From: Clostridia bacterium
Lineage (GTDB): Bacteria; Bacillota; Clostridia; Oscillospirales; Acutalibacteraceae
Direction of reading: 5' to 3'
Length of the DNA stretch: 8,532 bases
Assembly (NCBI GenBank): GCA_017534365.1
Contig: JAFWCS010000159.1
Coordinates: 1 to 8,532 of the forward strand
Below the pieces are notes generated by a model. That model ran no database searches and had not been told where the DNA came from. It worked only from the letters and a program-made list of their open reading frames with translations. Positions 6,689-8,532 of this stretch are shown here, piece by piece; within the stretch, counting starts at the first letter, position 1, and each line of letters begins with the position of its first letter. A program made the position numbers and the translations under genes.

Positions 6689-7387
6689 ATGAAACTCGGG
6701 ATCTACACCGATCCGCATTACTCTTCGCAGGCGGTCACCTGCGGGGTGCGGTACAACAGCAGATCGCTGGAAAAGATCCGGCGTGCGTATCGCAGCTTTG
6801 CGCTTGCGCGCTGCGATCTGGCCGTTTGCCTCGGCGATCTGATCGACAAAGAACCGGACCATGCCGCGGAGATCGAAAACCTGAAACGCATTGCCGCCGT
6901 TTTCCGGGCGTCTTCCGTGCCGACCGTCTGCCTGATGGGCAACCACGACGCGTTTGCGTTCACGCAGGAGGAATTCTACGGCATTCTCGGCGACGCTTGC
7001 CGGCCGCGGGACCGTGCGCTCGACGGCAAACGGCTGGTGTTTCTGGACGCCTGCTATTTCCACAGCGGCGAGCGATACCGGCCCGGCGATTCGGACTGGA
7101 CGGATTCGTATTATCCGTTTGAGGAAGCGCTCAGCGCAGCCCTTGCGTCCTCCCGCGCGGAGGTGTATGTGTTCGTGCATCAGAATCTGGATCCGGCGGC
7201 GGAGCCGCGCTGCCGCATTGCCAATGCCGCGCAGGTCAACCGGATCCTGTCTGACAGCGGGAAGGTCCGGGCCGTTTACCAAGGACATTATCACCCCGGC
7301 TGCCGGAGCGTGCGGAACGGGATCCGCTTTATCACGTTTCCGGCCATGTGCGAATCCGACGACGCGTTCTTTATTGAAACGCTGTGA
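6689..7387 (+). CDS. Compact metallophosphoesterase (class III phosphodiesterase-like)
   Basis: This is a 232-residue single-domain protein of the calcineurin-like phosphoesterase family, about the length of CpdA/Icc-like enzymes. The ATG at 6689 is chosen because AGGAGAGGAG (6676-6685) precedes it and MKLGIYTDPHY starts the fold. A start at 6656 would lie just past the promoter and add 11 residues. The full metal-binding set is present: D8-P-H10, G49-D50, G84-N85-H86-D87, His164 in VFVHQN, and G199-H200-Y-H202. It is predicted to be a catalytically competent dinuclear metal hydrolase of a phosphodiester or phosphomonoester. No signal peptide is seen, so it should be cytoplasmic. It is followed after 51 bp by the rhamnosidase-like gene, very probably in one transcript from the 6615-6643 promoter. 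It is only distantly like the 450-residue phosphoesterase on the other strand and is not a duplicate. The substrate could be a sugar phosphate, a cyclic nucleotide or a glycan phosphodiester; context does not decide. Confidence 0.87.
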   Translation: MKLGIYTDPHYSSQAVTCGVRYNSRSLEKIRRAYRSFALARCDLAVCLGDLIDKEPDHAAEIENLKRIAAVFRASSVPTVCLMGNHDAFAFTQEEFYGILGDACRPRDRALDGKRLVFLDACYFHSGERYRPGDSDWTDSYYPFEEALSAALASSRAEVYVFVHQNLDPAAEPRCRIANAAQVNRILSDSGKVRAVYQGHYHPGCRSVRNGIRFITFPAMCESDDAFFIETL

Positions 7388-7425
7388 ATCAGGCTGCAGC
7401 GGCAGACGCAAAAAACCGATCCGAC

Positions 7426-7429
7426 GAGG
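7426..7429 (+). promoter_or_regulatory. Ribosome binding site for the upstream start of the rhamnosidase-like gene
   Basis: GAGG lies 9 nt before the ATG at 7439. This start gives a hydrophobic N-terminus. Confidence 0.55.
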
Positions 7430-7438
7430 TGCGTTCCA

Positions 7439-8532
7439 ATGAACAGAATCATTTCTTTTTTTCTGGCAGTCATCGCATTCTTTACAAATCTTTTCGGAGG
7501 TGGGTCCACGTTGACACCGTATTTCAAAAATGACTACCGTATTCCCGAAACCCCCGTGCCCTATGCCCGGATCGATACGACGCCGAAAACCGACTGGACG
7601 GCGCAGTTCATCTGGGACGCTTCTGACGGCGGCGAAGAAAACGTCTGGATGTGTTTTCGCAGGACGGTGGAGCTTGCCGACGCGCCCGCGGCGCTGACGG
7701 CGTTCATCTCCGCCGATTCCAGATACTGGCTTTGGATCAACGGTGAAATGGTCGTCTTTGAAGGCGGGCTCAAGCGCGGGCCGACGCCCGAAGGCAGCTA
7801 TTTTGACGCCGTTGAGATCGCGCCCTATCTGCAGCCCGGCAAAAACCTCATCTGCGCGCTGGTCTGGTATTGGGGCAAGGATACGAGCTTTTCCAACACG
7901 GACAGCGGCAAGGCGGGTTTCCTGTTTGAAGCGGGGGCGCTTCGCTCCGACCGAAGCTGGAAGGTGCGCCGCAACCCGGCCTATCTGCAGGATACCGGCG
8001 CGTCGCAGCCGAATTACAGGCTGCCCGAATCCAACATCTGTTATGACGCGCGGCGCGAGCTCGGCGACTGGATTTCGCCCGATTATGACGACAGCGCATG
8101 GGAAAACGCGGCGGAAAACGGCGTCGGCGGCTGCGCGCCGTGGGGAACGCTTTATCCGCGCGGCATCCCTATGCTGAAGGATTACGGCCTGCAGGCGTAT
8201 GAGAATGCGGGCGATTACAAAGGATGCACGCTGCTGCGCAAGAAGCTGCTTACGCTGGATATCCCCTATAACGCGCAGTGCACGCCCTATCTCAGGGTCG
8301 AAGCCAAAGCCGGCAAAAAAATCCGGATTCTGACCGAGAACACTTGGCTCGGCGCCGTCAGCGATACCTATATCACAAAGGACGGCGTGCAGGAATTCGA
8401 GGCGCTCGGCTGGTTCAACGGCGAGCATATCACTTATGAGATCCCGGCGGGCGTGAAGATCCTGGAGCTCAAATACAGGGAAACCGGCTACAACACGGAA
8501 TTCTCCGGGCTGTTTGAAAGCGAAGACGAGCG
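7439..8532 (+). CDS. Alpha-L-rhamnosidase-like protein (GH78-type N-terminal half), cut by right edge
   Basis: The frame is open from ATG 7439 to the end of the window (364 residues and 2 bases) with no stop, so the protein is partial. The visible part looks like the N-terminal beta-sandwich modules of a GH78-like rhamnosidase: AQFIWDA (55-61), CFRRTVEL (72-79), SADSRYWLWINGE (91-103), GSYFDAVEIAPYLQPGKN (119-136), ALVWYWGKDTSFS (140-152), then a second sandwich leading to LKYRETGYNTEFSGLFES (344-361), which normally comes just before the (alpha/alpha)6 catalytic barrel. Catalytic residues are outside the window. Residues 1-24 are hydrophobic (IISFFLAVIAFFTNLF) after MNR, like a signal or anchor, but no clear AXA cleavage site or lipobox Cys follows. 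An in-frame TTG at 7511 would skip this segment. The gene is probably cotranscribed with the phosphoesterase 51 bp upstream. It would remove terminal alpha-L-rhamnose from oligosaccharides or glycosides. Confidence 0.78.
   Translation, partial: MNRIISFFLAVIAFFTNLFGGGSTLTPYFKNDYRIPETPVPYARIDTTPKTDWTAQFIWDASDGGEENVWMCFRRTVELADAPAALTAFISADSRYWLWINGEMVVFEGGLKRGPTPEGSYFDAVEIAPYLQPGKNLICALVWYWGKDTSFSNTDSGKAGFLFEAGALRSDRSWKVRRNPAYLQDTGASQPNYRLPESNICYDARRELGDWISPDYDDSAWENAAENGVGGCAPWGTLYPRGIPMLKDYGLQAYENAGDYKGCTLLRKKLLTLDIPYNAQCTPYLRVEAKAGKKIRILTENTWLGAVSDTYITKDGVQEFEALGWFNGEHITYEIPAGVKILELKYRETGYNTEFSGLFESEDE
7496..7500 (+). promoter_or_regulatory. Strong alternative ribosome binding site with in-frame TTG start at 7511
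   Basis: GGAGG (7496-7500) stands 10 nt before TTG 7511-7513, which is in the same frame as the ATG at 7439 (codon 25). It is a closer match to the Shine-Dalgarno consensus than the site in front of the ATG. Starting here gives MTPYFKNDYRIPE, a plausible cytoplasmic rhamnosidase beginning. Confidence 0.45.

Noticed and set aside
7511..7516. TTGACA, a perfect -35 hexamer inside the rhamnosidase gene
   Set aside because: No -10-like sequence lies 16-18 bp downstream, and the TTG is better explained as a possible start codon after GGAGG.
6644..8428. Minus-strand open frame of 594 codons opposite the phosphoesterase and rhamnosidase genes
   Set aside because: Its translation is rich in Arg, Ala and Val with no recognisable motif, it begins inside the rhamnosidase gene, and it covers two plus-strand frames with clear family signatures. 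It is a shadow of GC-rich codon use.

Overview
The window is a carbohydrate-degradation locus, most likely from a fairly GC-rich Clostridia-type Firmicute (gut Oscillospiraceae or Christensenellales-like). The evidence is indirect. Shine-Dalgarno sites are GGAG-like. The intergenic promoters are AT-rich and close to the sigma-A consensus, set in GC-rich coding DNA. The protein families are those typical of gut Firmicutes. No rRNA, tRNA, CRISPR array, insertion sequence, phage gene or transporter is visible.

Layout, left to right. Bases 1-1428 (+) hold the C-terminal part of a GH63/GH37-type (alpha/alpha)6-barrel glycosidase, cut by the left edge. It converges on a minus-strand pair, and a perfect 42-bp palindrome at 1454-1495 serves as a bidirectional terminator between them. 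The minus-strand pair is a beta-propeller protein of the GH43/GH32 type (3930-2971), followed 90 bp later by a calcineurin-like metallophosphoesterase with a helical C-terminal extension (2880-1528). A 303-bp divergent region (3931-4233) carries a promoter on each strand, and the plus-strand one overlaps a 10-bp tandem repeat. Rightward of it lies a 782-residue protein with a TIM barrel resembling clan GH-D (GH27/GH36) plus beta domains, including a discoidin-like one (4234-6582). A second strong promoter (6615-6643) drives a compact metallophosphoesterase with a complete metal site (6689-7387). The start of an alpha-L-rhamnosidase-type (GH78-like) protein follows from 7439 and runs off the right edge.

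Together the genes suggest degradation of a complex, probably rhamnose-containing heteroglycan. The three complete proteins whose start I can place in the left and middle of the window, and the small phosphoesterase, lack export signals, so most steps would be cytoplasmic, acting on imported oligosaccharides. The rhamnosidase may be secreted or cytoplasmic depending on which of two in-frame starts is used. Two unrelated metallophosphoesterases, each next to a glycosidase gene on opposite strands, are the least ordinary aspect. They may remove phosphate or phosphodiester decorations, but the sequence does not show their substrate. I see no evidence of a defence, mobile or otherwise wholly new system.
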